64,000 nt of DNA from Saprolegnia diclina VS20 (lineage: Eukaryota; Oomycota; Saprolegniomycetes; Saprolegniales; Saprolegniaceae). The stretch covers positions 146,772-210,771 of the forward strand of contig NW_008246083.1 of NCBI RefSeq assembly GCF_000281045.1, in the 5' to 3' direction. Shown here one piece after another: positions 44,921 to 54,860 of this stretch. Numbering within the stretch: the first letter of the stretch is position 1; each line of letters begins with the position of its first letter. Made by a program: the position numbers and the translations under genes. The notes beneath the pieces were generated by a model, which made no database searches, was not told the origin of the DNA, and saw only the letters and a program-made list of their open reading frames with translations.

Positions 44921-45199
44921 CCACAAGCACCTGTGCCCAACTACTGCGTACTAGTAGACGGAGAAGCTGCAGTCACACCGCTTCGCCATGGACTATGTGT
45001 GGCATGATTTGGATTCCTTGGGCAGATCATGCGAATCGCTGCGAGGAATGGCGTCGGACTACCGAGGGAGCTTGCGGCCCCGCCTGGCAAGATTCAATCG
45101 CCAAGATGCAGTGCCATAGGATGTGCAAGAAGAAATGGAGGCGACAAAAATGAACCGCGGCAAGGCGGCTGCGGTGGCGATAAATTATGCGGAAGCTAA

Positions 45200-46060
45200 C
45201 TACGAGTCGATGCCGTACTTCTTGGGGATGCCAGCGTGGAAGCTTTCGGGGCCGCCGAGGATGATCCCACCGGCTCGCACTTCATGCGACTCGTCGGCGA
45301 GAATCCGGCCGGCAAGAAGGCGCACGAGAATGTCGTCAAGGGCCGCGACTTCGTACGCCGTGTACGGGTACTTGGCGCAGACAGCGAGCTCGGACGGGTA
45401 CAGCGAGAGGAGGAGACCGTCTTCGACGAGGCTCTTGATGACGTTCTTGCAGCCCCGAAGCGTCGTGATCGGCGTGTACGTGCGGAGGTGGAACTGCTTG
45501 CACGATGCCTTCATGTCAATGGGCGCAAACTCGGTCGGGTGCAACTGCATGAGCTGCTTGAACATCGACTCTTGGCAGTACGGGAAGCTCGAGATGTTGA
45601 GGCGCGGCAGTGCGTTGTCGCGGAGCTGGCACTGCGTGAGCTTCTCGGACCACGTGAGGTTCTGAACGACCGTCGTCGCGCGGACCGCGAGCGTGTTGGT
45701 CGGGACGCATGCATTCGACTTGGGCCATTGTCCACGAGCGCAGTCCCGCCACAGCATGACGGGCAGAGGTGCATTGGCACGCAAGATGAAGATGAAGAGG
45801 AAGAAGAGAAACAAAATCGCGGGCAGCGAAAACACCATAAAGATGGCCCGCGGGTTGAGCTTGGCGGTCGGCGCGGTGCTCTTCATGACATAATACTGCG
45901 GCTTGATCTCACGCTCGATGGGTTTCCACTTGGTCGGAAGCGGCGACCGGATGCCGCTCGACTCGTCCTCTTCCGGGATCGGTTGCAAGTTGCCCATGCT
46001 GCCATAGTTGTTCGATGCGAGGCCCGTTGGCTTCAAGGTCGTCGACGCTGCCCAGTTCAT
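45200..46060 (-). CDS. Single-pass membrane protein, unknown
   Basis: Start placed at MNWAASTTLKPTGLASNN (46060); the frame is open 14 residues further. About 286 residues, intronless. A ~75-residue cytosolic N-terminus (acidic PIPEEDES, then basic KWKPIEREIKP) precedes one long membrane helix (FMVFSLPAILFLFFLFIFIL). The ~190-residue C-terminal domain has six or more Cys (CARGQWPKSNAC, LTQCQLR, FPYCQES, ASCKQFHL, LRGCKN, AVCAKYP), which suggests disulfides on the lumenal or outer side. NLT and NIS glycosylation sites support type II topology. I do not recognise a family. Confidence 0.8.
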   Translation of the reverse strand: MNWAASTTLKPTGLASNNYGSMGNLQPIPEEDESSGIRSPLPTKWKPIEREIKPQYYVMKSTAPTAKLNPRAIFMVFSLPAILFLFFLFIFILRANAPLPVMLWRDCARGQWPKSNACVPTNTLAVRATTVVQNLTWSEKLTQCQLRDNALPRLNISSFPYCQESMFKQLMQLHPTEFAPIDMKASCKQFHLRTYTPITTLRGCKNVIKSLVEDGLLLSLYPSELAVCAKYPYTAYEVAALDDILVRLLAGRILADESHEVRAGGIILGGPESFHAGIPKKYGIDS

Positions 46061-47433
46061 CGCTTTGGTGGATATGTATGCGATGGCTGTACAGAGGTGC
46101 AAACGGTGCGTGGGCTAGGTACGTGCGAAGCTTCGTTGGCGTCGGCTACGAGGGCGAGGAGGGCGGAGCGTTCGAAGCTGCGGCGCCGCCTCAAGGCAAG
46201 GAGCAAATGCAAAACTGCTGTCACGAGGATATCGCACACAACCCGTGGGTGGAAAAGAAATACAGTGTTCTTTTTCGCCCATTTTTAACTTGCAATACAA
46301 AAGCCAAGTCCAACGCATCGTTTTTTATTGCGCGCAGCAGAAACTTCTCACCAGTGAAGCCACGGCCCAGGAAACGAGCCAATCAGACGTCGCCAGATCC
46401 GTCGACGACCAATCCGCGCGCGTTCATCGGCCGCCAACCTTCGAAATTTATGCGTCATCCCGTGACAAGGCATCGAGTTTCGCAGGTGGCATCAGATATC
46501 ACGGTGCGCCAGTGCGACAGTAACGGGAGATTCATGAGGCGAGGTGACGCCGACGACGACGCTGGGAGGGCAGGCTTGGGTAAGCAGAGGATGTGGCCGG
46601 TGGTGTGTCACGGTCGCTGCCGTGTGGCCAGCGCTGCGTCACGACCGAACTTGAACATGGCCCCCCGCCTCGCTCGCTGATCGGCGGCTGCCGGCTGGCG
46701 TTCGGGCGTCCTTGCTCGCAGCGGAGTGTGCGGCCATCGCACGCCCAAGGAGCCGCAAACTGGGAGGATCGTCCACACCAACGATCCGTCAATGGATGAT
46801 GAAGCAGTGCGGCACAGTCATAGGTACATGCCGGCGTTCGACGCTAAAGTGCAATCTCGCGGGCGGGACAGGGCGGCTACTACCGGTACGGTATTGCGGG
46901 CAAGCCGATGCTGGTGGTTGCGGGAGTAGGATTACGAGGCAAATGACTCATCGGAGCCGAGTCGTCGACGTGGGACCCCGCGATTGGTAGTGACGGGCTG
47001 CGCATGAGAGGCCGATGCGGGACTAAGACGGCGAGAGCCTCACACGAGCGCGCGGCTGCAACCATGGCCGGCAGTATAGGACAAGCGTCGGTCGCACGCA
47101 CACGCACCTGGCTCAAGGAACAAGGCCAGGAGCAGGATGGGCGGGTGCATTTTGGCTGGCGATGTAGATACCGTCGCCAGCTGCGCTCCGCTGACCCGAT
47201 CGACGTGCTTTCGAGAATCAAACGTGTCGGCGAAGATTCGAGGTTTGCCCTCGCCAAGCTCGTCACGACGGGGCACTGCTCGCCCGTGCCACGCGGCACG
47301 GCATCGAACAAGATCGTCCTTTTTTCTATTTTCGAACTCGAAATCCTGGATCCAGCATTTTCGAGAACCTTGTCGAAACAGCGTTTCGAGAAACCGGCGG
47401 CGGTCGGTGGTTATTTGGCCAAGCGTCGCGTCC
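46061..47433. other. Divergent intergenic region
   Basis: About 1.4 kb between divergent genes. Several short frames occur on both strands but none has motif or codon support. The left part holds the CCAAT pair at 46379-46413; nothing is recognised in the right part. Confidence 0.5.
46379..46413 (-). promoter_or_regulatory. Paired CCAAT boxes upstream of the type II membrane protein
   Basis: CCAAT at 46379-46383 and 46409-46413, about 320-350 nt upstream of the start at 46060, in the same inverted orientation as before other reverse-strand genes here. The distance is greater than elsewhere. Confidence 0.35.
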
Positions 47434-48986
47434 ATGCAGTTCACACCCCAGCAACTCGTCGGCGCCGGCCGCTACAGCGCGACGACGCGCATTGGCAACT
47501 GGAATGAAGACCTCATGCTCGAGGAAGCGCGCATGAAGGACTACCGCGTCCAGAAGCAAAAAGGCGGGCTGGGCACCGCCCACCGCCAAAAGATGGAGCA
47601 AGCGAACGGCCGCGTGCCCCACTCGTTTGCGGACGACGGCATCTTGCGCTTCAACATGTATTTGACGCTCGAGCATCTCCAGACCGGCGGCGTCCTGGCC
47701 TGCGACGTGTGGGAGGAGACGTTCACCGGCTCCGGTGAGTTTGTCGTGAGCGTCGGGCGACCGCCGAGCGCCGCCTCGGCGCGCACCACGTTTTGCATCG
47801 TCTCGCCGACAGGGCAGAGTGGCATTGTCCGGTATGGCGACCCGTTCCGGCTCATGGCCAACGAAGCGCTGCGCGTTGACCGCGACTCGCTCTTGCCCAT
47901 GCTCTTTCTCAAATCCAATCTCAAAACCGAGCGCAGCATGAGCCCCGTCTCGTCCAACCAGAACGTCACGCTGTCCGTGACACCCGACACGTCAACGCTC
48001 TGGGTCGCGACACGGGCCGACGTTGGCGGTGCGGAGAAGCTGCTCGCGACGTCGATGCCCGTGAGCACCGCCGATGGCATTGGCATAATGCACAAGATGA
48101 CCGGACACCTCCTCTTTGCCGACGCCAAGAACAGCGTCGCGACCGACTTTGGCTCGGAAACCGAGGTGTGCTGCCTCACCGTGAAAGGTCACGGCAAGTG
48201 CTTCAACCTTGCGCACGAAGCAGCGGGCGCGCGGACGCCAGACATGCATGCGCGCAGTGCGCTCTCGCAGAATGCGTGGCGTTTCGTCTTGGCGACGTCC
48301 CCGCAGGCCGCCGCGGACACCCGCCGTCTCCCCGCACCGTCGACGCCAGCTTCGGTTGCGTACCTCCTCGTGCAGGCGCTGACAACGCAGCATGTGTTTG
48401 GCTTGCGCCAGCTCGTGCAGTCGCTGCAGATTGTCGATGCCAGTGGTGGCTCGGGACTCATGGACCGCGAGGACCTCAAATGGGCGATCAAGGCCTGCGA
48501 GGCCGAAGCCAGCGTAGGTCTTCGCGACGACCAATACGACACGCTCCTCAACGCTTTGGATGACGTACGATTGTTGCTCTCAGTTGCACCCGTTCATCTT
48601 GCATAGGGCAAGAAGGGCTTTGTCAAGGTGACCCGCTTCATCGAGCTCGTGCGCGGACCGCTCTCGGACGCTCGCAAAGGCATGATCAACCAGACGTACG
48701 ATGCAGTCTCCAGCGGTCTCGGCGGCGCCGTGACGCTTTCCGCGCTGGCGAAAGCCTACGACGCGGGCTGCGAGTCGGCGTTCCGCAGCACCCGGGCAGT
48801 GGACTTTATGGCCCTTTGGACGACCACGGTAGTCAACTGCTGCGGCTGGCGACTAAGGAGATCGCGTAGGACGCGCGCGGCGTCATCACCCGCAACGAGT
48901 TCCTCGACGTGTACAAGGACGTATCGCGCGCCGTCGACGACGACAGCATGTTCGAGCAGCTCCTCAAGAATGCGTGGGGCGTCTAA
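47434..48986 (+). CDS. CFAP161: CFAP161 flagellar protein with C-terminal EF-hand-like region
   Basis: Join(47434..48564,48607..48828,48870..48986), 489 residues. The N-terminus (RIGNWNEDLMLEEARMKDY) carries the conserved GNWNED...LEE motif of CFAP161, a microtubule inner protein of axonemal doublets. The following domain contains FCIVSPTGQSGIVRYGDPFR, the 'YGD' block of the family. Animal CFAP161 is ~300 residues; here about 110 extra residues follow, with calcyphosin-like EF-hand spacing: LDDGKKGFVKVTRFIELVRG and DARGVITRNEFLDVYKDV. The loops lack several acidic ligands, so calcium binding is doubtful. Both introns are 41-42 nt. The gene implies motile flagella, as in oomycete zoospores. 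Confidence 0.85.
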
Positions 48987-49459
48987 AGAACACTGTTCTG
49001 GAATTCCACGCCAAACGCTGTTTGTAATACATTACAAAACGACAACGCTACATACAAACATCGATATACATGTATTGAAAACATAAAAATACGCCAAACA
49101 GCGGTCCACGTCCTTGCACCAATACCGTCTCAATTCGCAGCTCCGGCTGCCGTGGTCGGGCCACGCGGTGTCATCGACTGTATCGGTCTCCCTACTCATT
49201 TCGACGTGGTAGATGAAGGAGCTTGCGGTGCTTTCACCTGCAATGTAATGCGCCAAGAACTATGATTACTCTGGCGGCGTAAGAGAGCTCGTAGATGGAC
49301 GATTAAGAGGCCGGCATGCCATTGAATGAGACGAAATCGATAATTACCATCCAGTTGAGACAGATAAAAGAAGTAGTTGGAGCGGAGTGTTTTCGGATTT
49401 GATTGGTGCAAAGTGGCAGGCAAGGAAACCCTGCAAGCATTTTGGATCCGACGCCAACG
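48987..49459. other. Intergenic
   Basis: 473 nt between CFAP161 and NUFIP1; AT-rich just after the CFAP161 stop. No gene seen. A 461-codon antisense frame starting here overlaps NUFIP1 and is a shadow of its repeats. Confidence 0.5.
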
Positions 49460-51360
49460 ATGAACTCGCGCGACGCAGGCTACGGCGGTCCCAGCGCCCG
49501 TGACGCTGGCTACGGTGGTCCTAGCCCTCGGGATGCTGGCTATGGCGCTCCGGCGCCTCGAGATGCGGGCCACGGCGGCCGGGACGCAGGCTATGGCGGC
49601 CCCAACGCCCAGCGGGATGCCGGGTACGGAGCTCCGACAGGCTCGCGCGACGCTGGTTACGGTGGGCGCGACGCGGGCTATGGCCGACGTGACGAAGGAT
49701 ACGGTCAGCCCGATTTGCGGGACAACCCTCGGGACGCATCTGGTTACGGCAGTGGTTACACGGGACTCAACCAGCCACCGCCGCCGCGACAAGCCAGCGG
49801 GAGCCAAGCGCCGCGACCGCAATATACAAAGCCCGCACAACCACCAGCGTATGCGTCCAACAACGTCGCGCCACCGCCGCAGTATCCAGGTGCGCAGCCG
49901 CCTCGCCATCACATGCACATGCCGCCCCACTACGCGAACGCGCCGCCGCACCATCACGCGGGGCCGCATAATCACCACGTCGGTGGCCATGCACCCCCTC
50001 CGCACCACCGAGCGGGTGCTGCGCCGGGTCCGTATTACCCTCCCCCTCACATGGCGCACCACGCCCCCCCGCGCATGCAGCCACCGCCGCACTTTGACCC
50101 GACGTACCACATGCATGGCCCGCCGCGGGGGCCTCACCCGCCGCCACCCAACGCGCCGATGATGTACCACCACCAGATGCCTCCGCACCACCACGCGCAC
50201 GGCCCTCCTGGCATGTATCCGCCACTTCCGGCCGCGAATGGGATGTACCCCCCGGGGTATGCGCCGCCGGGGCCAGGCCCGTCGATTCCTCCGATGAGCT
50301 ACGTATGCCGCAAGTGCAACATGGGCGGTCACTGGATACACGACTGTATGAAGAAATCGGGACCTTCGAACGCGGCGCCGCGGACGGCCAAGCCTGCGCT
50401 GCCCACGTACGTAATTACCCCCTTGTCGCGACGCATTCGATGGGTTGCGTAGGGCGCCAGGCGACATGCCGTTCCATTGTGAGCCCTGCGAGAAGCATTT
50501 TGCGCTCGCATCCCAGCACGAAGCGCACATGAACACGCACGAGAGCTGCTGGGCGCCCGACTGCGACTTTAGTGCGTGCAAGCGCGTCGTGACAGCTCAT
50601 TACCAGACAAGCCACGGTCAGTTTGCAGGCTCGGGCTTGAAGGAGATTGAGGTCGAGGGCCAAAAGTTCAACGTGCTCGTTGGCAACTCGCCCGAAGAAA
50701 TCGCCAAGTGGCGCGAAGAGCGGCGAAAGAAGTGGCCGTCGGACGCTGTCGTCAAGCGCAAGGTACGACGCGCCCTCGACCCTTTCTGGAATCGACTGCA
50801 TGCTCGCATTAGCTGGAAGACAACGAGGAACGTGTCCAAGCCGGGGATGTCGTCGCACCCGCGGCCAAGCGCGCCAAGTCCGCAATGGAAAAACCAAAGA
50901 ACACGGTGCGCAAGGAGGGCGGAACCGCCGCCACATACTCGTATTTGACTAGGACTCGCCCAATGGTACGAAGAAGAGCTCCAAGTTTTGCGTCAAGTAC
51001 ATCCGCAACGTGTGCGACCTGGGTGACAAGTGCGCGTTCAACCACGACATTAGTGTACACACTATTCGCCGTACGAAATGGGGCACTCGACAGCGTGACT
51101 AGGGCGTGAGCTGCAAGACGTTTTCTACCAAGGGCTTTTGCCGGCGCGGCGACGAGTGCAAGTTTATGCATGCCGAGGGCGGCGCCAAGCCCAAGCCTGT
51201 GGCCAAGGCGCCCAAGACGGCGGCGGCGCAGGTCAAGGAGCACAAGAGCTCGCTCTTGAGCAAGCTCCTCGAGAAGGACGTGGAGAAGGAGCAACGGCTC
51301 ATGCTCCAGGCGTTCCGGTACATTGTCGAGCACGACTTTTTTGCTTCGAGTTCGGCCTAA
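49460..51360 (+). CDS. NUFIP1: NUFIP1-like box C/D snoRNP assembly factor
   Basis: Join(49460..50406,50453..50762,50813..50905,50953..51054,51103..51360), 569 residues, phases consistent. Residues ~3-80 are nine RDAGYG-type repeats; ~100-275 are His/Pro-rich. A zinc knuckle ([16 protein letters not shown], ~280-295) precedes a C2H2-type pair ([20 protein letters not shown], ~322-370). Then comes the NUFIP1 core [20 protein letters not shown] followed by [12 protein letters not shown] (~381-411). Two CCCH fingers ([19 protein letters not shown] and [20 protein letters not shown]) and the Rsa1/NUFIP C-terminal helix [20 protein letters not shown] to IVEHDFF finish the protein. NUFIP1/Rsa1 bridges Snu13 and R2TP/HSP90 in snoRNP assembly. 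The zinc knuckle and repeat tract are extra relative to the human protein. Confidence 0.92.
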
Positions 51361-51411
51361 GCGCTTATTCTAGTTCTTCTTACTTATGTCATTCTTGCGA
51401 CAAATATGATC

Positions 51412-52206
51412 TCAGGCCCGCGCGCGCAGGTAGTCGGCAATGGCGTGGAACCCCCCGGCGTCGGCCTGCGGGATGGCAAAGCGCGTGAAGCCTTCGGTGC
51501 GGTGTTCGCAGAGGAAGCGCACAATCATCTCGTGGCCCGCCGTCGCGGCGCGGTCGATGGCGTCGCCGGTGCAGCCCTCGGTTCGGTGCTCATGCAGGAA
51601 ACGAACAATGTCCATGTGGCCATTGCCGGCCGCGGCGTTCATTGCGCGGTACGTGCACCCTTCGGACCGATGGGTATGGAGGTACTGGACGACGGCCATG
51701 TGCCCTTTGCCGGCCGCCCAATCCATCGCTCGGGTGGTGCAGCCTTCGGTTCGCTCTTGCTGGAGGAACTCGAGCACATCAAGGCGACCCCACGCACAGG
51801 CCCAGTCCATTGCGCCGGTCGTGCAGCCCTCGCGCCGGTGGTCGTGGAGGAAGCGGAGGACGTCCATGTGCCCCCAGCATGCGGCCTGGTCCATGGCTTC
51901 CACCGTGCACGCAATGCCTTGGTCGTGGAAGAAGCGGACGGCGGCTAATGCGCCGATGCGCGCCGCCGCGTCCATGAGCTGCGGCGTAAAGACGCTCGGG
52001 TCGTGGCGCCACAGGAGCCGCAAGAGCGGCAGACCGGGCTCGTCCAGCGCCAAGTGGCGCAGAAAGGTCACGTGGTCCATGTGACGCGACCGGTTCCAGG
52101 CGCGGAGAGCGACAAGGAGCGCGGCTGGCGTCCCATTCTGGTAGCGACCAATGTGAATGACGAGGTCCGGCGTCCGCAGCACGACGGCTATCGCACTGTT
52201 GTCCAT
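51412..52206 (-). CDS. Ankyrin-repeat protein
   Basis: Intronless, 264 residues, with its stop 51 nt from the convergent NUFIP1 stop. The N-terminal ~90 residues are non-repeat. Then come at least six very regular 33-residue units with the pattern EGCTxxAMDxAAxxGHMDVVxFLHxHR: AMDQAACWGHMDVLRFLHDH, AMDWACAWGRLDVLEFLQQE, AMDWAAGKGHMAVVQYLHTH, AMNAAAGNGHMDIVRFLHEH and AIDRAATAGHEMIVRFLCEH. The near-identical HRxEGC(T) linkers point to recent repeat expansion within the gene. It is probably related to the ankyrin gene at 1837-2694. Protein-binding role presumed. Confidence 0.88.
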   Translation of the reverse strand: MDNSAIAVVLRTPDLVIHIGRYQNGTPAALLVALRAWNRSRHMDHVTFLRHLALDEPGLPLLRLLWRHDPSVFTPQLMDAAARIGALAAVRFFHDQGIACTVEAMDQAACWGHMDVLRFLHDHRREGCTTGAMDWACAWGRLDVLEFLQQERTEGCTTRAMDWAAGKGHMAVVQYLHTHRSEGCTYRAMNAAAGNGHMDIVRFLHEHRTEGCTGDAIDRAATAGHEMIVRFLCEHRTEGFTRFAIPQADAGGFHAIADYLRARA

Positions 52207-52669
52207 GGCGCCGCAAATCGAAAGTGCTCCCAGCTTGGTGCCAGGATGACCTGCATTCTTGGGTGCTACCTCTGATAATTGATACTTGCTTCAGCTTCAG
52301 CCTTGTATCGATTGTATTCTCGCCACGATACCTCAAACAGAACTATCATGACGAAGAAAGAGTCCATTCAAGGCTGCGGCTATCGACTCCGAGTTTGGTT
52401 TGGCATGAAGCTTCAAGCTCTCCCAACTCTTGTTCCTTCCACCTGTGCCGCTCTATCCGGACAGGAATGATTGTCCAAAACCTTTGAAAAAGGATACTCG
52501 CCGTGGTCGCGACGAGCCAACGCGGGCTCTGCGCTCGTGCTGTGAGTTCTGCACACTGCGTCGAATAGATATAGGAGTGCCCTACGCCTCATTTTGGCCT
52601 GCTGATGCGCTATCCAATGCCTCTTTTTACGACGGTGACTTCTCAAAACCTCTCAAATTGATTTGAATA
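52207..52669. other. Divergent spacer
   Basis: About 460 nt between the divergent ankyrin and TBC1D13 starts; no gene, AT-richer. Confidence 0.5.
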
Positions 52670-53848
52670 ATGAATGAACCTGCAAAACTGCAACCTCTGA
52701 AAGATCGATTTCTGCCAATGCTGCATGCGTCATTAGGGGGCACCGACCCGTCACGCCTCCTGCCGCCACCCGCCGACGAGCCGCCCGCGCACGCTCTGAC
52801 CAAGGCCAGCGCCCGGGCGCTCCTTGACACGACCAGCGTCTTTAGCATTGAGCGCCTCCAAGAGCTCGTGTTCCAGGGCCTCGACACCGACCCAAGCTTG
52901 CGGCCAGTCGCGTGGCGCGTGCTCCTTGGCCTACTCGGGAACCGCCCTGCGCAGTGGGCGACCGACGTGGCGGGCAAGCGACAAGCGTACGAAGGCCTGC
53001 ACGAGCAGTTTCTTCCGCCGCCGCCCGACCACGCGCTCTTCAAGGACATTCAAAAAGTACATGCACCAAGATGGCGCCTCGCTTACCTCTCGTGCGCTCG
53101 TAGGACGTGGCGCGAACGCATGTGCAGCTGTCGGCTCGTGGCATCGACTGGATGCTGCGAATTCTCTACGTGTTTGCTGTCGCGCACCCCGAGGTCGGGT
53201 ACATGCAAGGCATGCACGAGGTGCTTGCGCCCATCATCTATGTCTTCAACGGCGACGCCTCGATCGAGTGGCAGGCGCACGGCGAGGCCGATGCCTTTGC
53301 TGTCTTTGAGACGCTCATGCAAGCGCTGGCGCCACTGCACTTGCCGTCCAAGTCGGTGCCGACCAAGACGGGTATCCAGGTGCAAATGACACGCCTGAAC
53401 ATGCTGCTGCGGCAGCACGACGCTCGCTTGTGGCAGCACCTCGTACGTACAGCCGTCGAACATTTTGGCTAGGGCTCACGGGATGTAGAACTCGGTGGCG
53501 CTGACGCCCGAGTATTACAGCTTTCGCTGGTACATCACGCTCTTCTCGCGCGAGTTTGCAATCGACGAGACGCTGCGGATATGGGACGCACTCCTCGCCG
53601 ACAAGAAGCGCTTTGCATTCCTGCATTATGTCTGCGTGGCCATGATCATCTCGCATCGGTCGGTGCTTTTGCACCGCGAAGCCGACTTTGGCTCGTGCCT
53701 CACGGTTCTGCAGAGCGAGCCGCCCATCTCGGCTCAAGCGCTACTAGAGCAAGCGCTGCATTTGCGCAACGTCGACCGGGCCGCCGACACCGTCGCGCGT
53801 CAGCGTCTCGACGGTCGCCGCGTGGTCTCGCCCGTGCGAAAAGTCTAG
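52670..53848 (+). CDS. TBC1D13: TBC-domain Rab GTPase-activating protein (TBC1D13-like)
   Basis: Join(52670..53056,53104..53442,53489..53848), 361 residues (human TBC1D13 ~400). N-terminal FSIERLQELVFQGLDTDPSL, then LRPVAWRVLLGLLG opening the TBC domain. The catalytic arginine lies in FKDIQKDVARTH and the glutamine finger in VGYMQGMHE. The C-terminal half (NSVALTPEYYSFRWYITLFS, RIWDALLADKKRFAFLHYVC, then VAMIISHR) matches TBC1D13 closely. Introns of 47 and 46 nt keep phase 0. The protein stimulates GTP hydrolysis by a Rab (Rab35 for the human enzyme) on endomembranes. Both fingers are present, so it should be active. Confidence 0.92.
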
Positions 53849-54119
53849 CGAATCTGCGTCTATCTTTTCCCTACACTGCCACGAGGTATCCGGCGGATCG
53901 ATCATGGATAGATCCATGGGTCACCTTGAGATCGATGTGTCATTTCTTGAATGACTACCGAGTTGAGCATGTCGTTCAAACGAGGTGAATAGTATATGCG
54001 TTTTTGTATGGTATATTGAAAGTGAGTTGATACGGTGAAACGGTGTGGCAGTTCGAATTTGCGATCACCGGAAGAAAGGACGTGAGACCCAAGACCAAGC
54101 GGTTGACGAGGCCAGCTGC

Positions 54120-54734
54120 ATGCATCGATCGTACTGGACCGCGACCGCGGGGATCGTTGCCTTTGGATGGACTGCATGGAACCGCTGGCGGAAGCGCGGC
54201 TGCCGACCCGCGACGCGCCAGCAGCATCCGCCCACGCCCGACCTGTCGCGCCGAGGTGCTCGAAAACACAGTGGCATGGAGACGTACGAAGCCATTGCCA
54301 CAAAGCTCGAGCTCATGGAGGCAGCTGTTGTCGCTGTGCCGAGCGATCGACGGTACGAGAGGCTCGCCCGCCTCGTCGATGTCAACGGAATCGACAGCCT
54401 CGTGCCGAGCAAGTACGTGTACGGTCGCCTCGGTCCCACATCATGGGACGCTCGCCACTACTTTGAGACCGCCCGCGGCACGATTGAAGTCGAAGTCTCG
54501 TGGCAGATGCTGGCCCAGCGAACGTTGCTGCCAGCAGCCATTGCTTGTGGTGAACGCTGGCAGGTAGCCCTACCACTGGCCCTAGCGACGTCCAACGAAT
54601 ACCAATTGCATCCGCGACTGGCAGCCTTGTCGCCGGCCGGCTTGTGCGCTCTCGGGTACTTCTTCCGACCTCCGCGATCGCCGCCTATACGACCACAGCT
54701 GCGCCACTTGACCAATGCAGCACACGCCTCATAA
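54120..54734 (+). CDS. N-terminally anchored protein, unknown
   Basis: 204 residues from MHRSYWTATAGIVAFGWTAW, a single hydrophobic N-terminal segment followed by Arg (NRWRKRGCRP), typical of a signal anchor or mitochondrial inner-membrane anchor; 25 open residues upstream are charged and less convincing. The C-terminal region includes TYEAIATKLELMEAAVVAVP, YERLARLVDVNGIDSLVPSK, YVYGRLGPTSWDARHYFETA and RGTIEVEVSWQMLAQ. Intronless and rich in Ala/Leu/Arg. No family recognised. Confidence 0.6.
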   Translation: MHRSYWTATAGIVAFGWTAWNRWRKRGCRPATRQQHPPTPDLSRRGARKHSGMETYEAIATKLELMEAAVVAVPSDRRYERLARLVDVNGIDSLVPSKYVYGRLGPTSWDARHYFETARGTIEVEVSWQMLAQRTLLPAAIACGERWQVALPLALATSNEYQLHPRLAALSPAGLCALGYFFRPPRSPPIRPQLRHLTNAAHAS

Positions 54735-54787
54735 CATATTTGACTCAGTACATTCTAATTCTGGCTCCAGTACGAATTAAAACGCCA

Positions 54788-54833
54788 ATTCCTAGTTGCG
54801 TGCTTTTAGCTGGTACGAATTGTCTCGTCCAAT
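54788..54833 (+). promoter_or_regulatory. ATTCCTAGT motif and CCAAT box upstream of PPIL4
   Basis: The nonamer ATTCCTAGT lies at 54788-54796, 65 nt upstream of the PPIL4 start and on the same strand, as upstream of BUB3 and of the giant membrane gene. A CCAAT box follows at 54829-54833, 28 nt before the start. Confidence 0.5.
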
Positions 54834-54860
54834 CGCAGTTACGTGGACGGTCACGAAGCC

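Noticed and set aside
45236-46288. 350-codon forward frame over the type II membrane gene
   Set aside because: Arg/Glu/Leu-rich antisense shadow; the reverse frame has a membrane helix, ordered Cys and N-glycosylation sites.
49196-50581. 461-codon reverse open frame over NUFIP1
   Set aside because: Arg/Val-rich shadow of the RDAGYG repeats and His/Pro tract on the forward strand.
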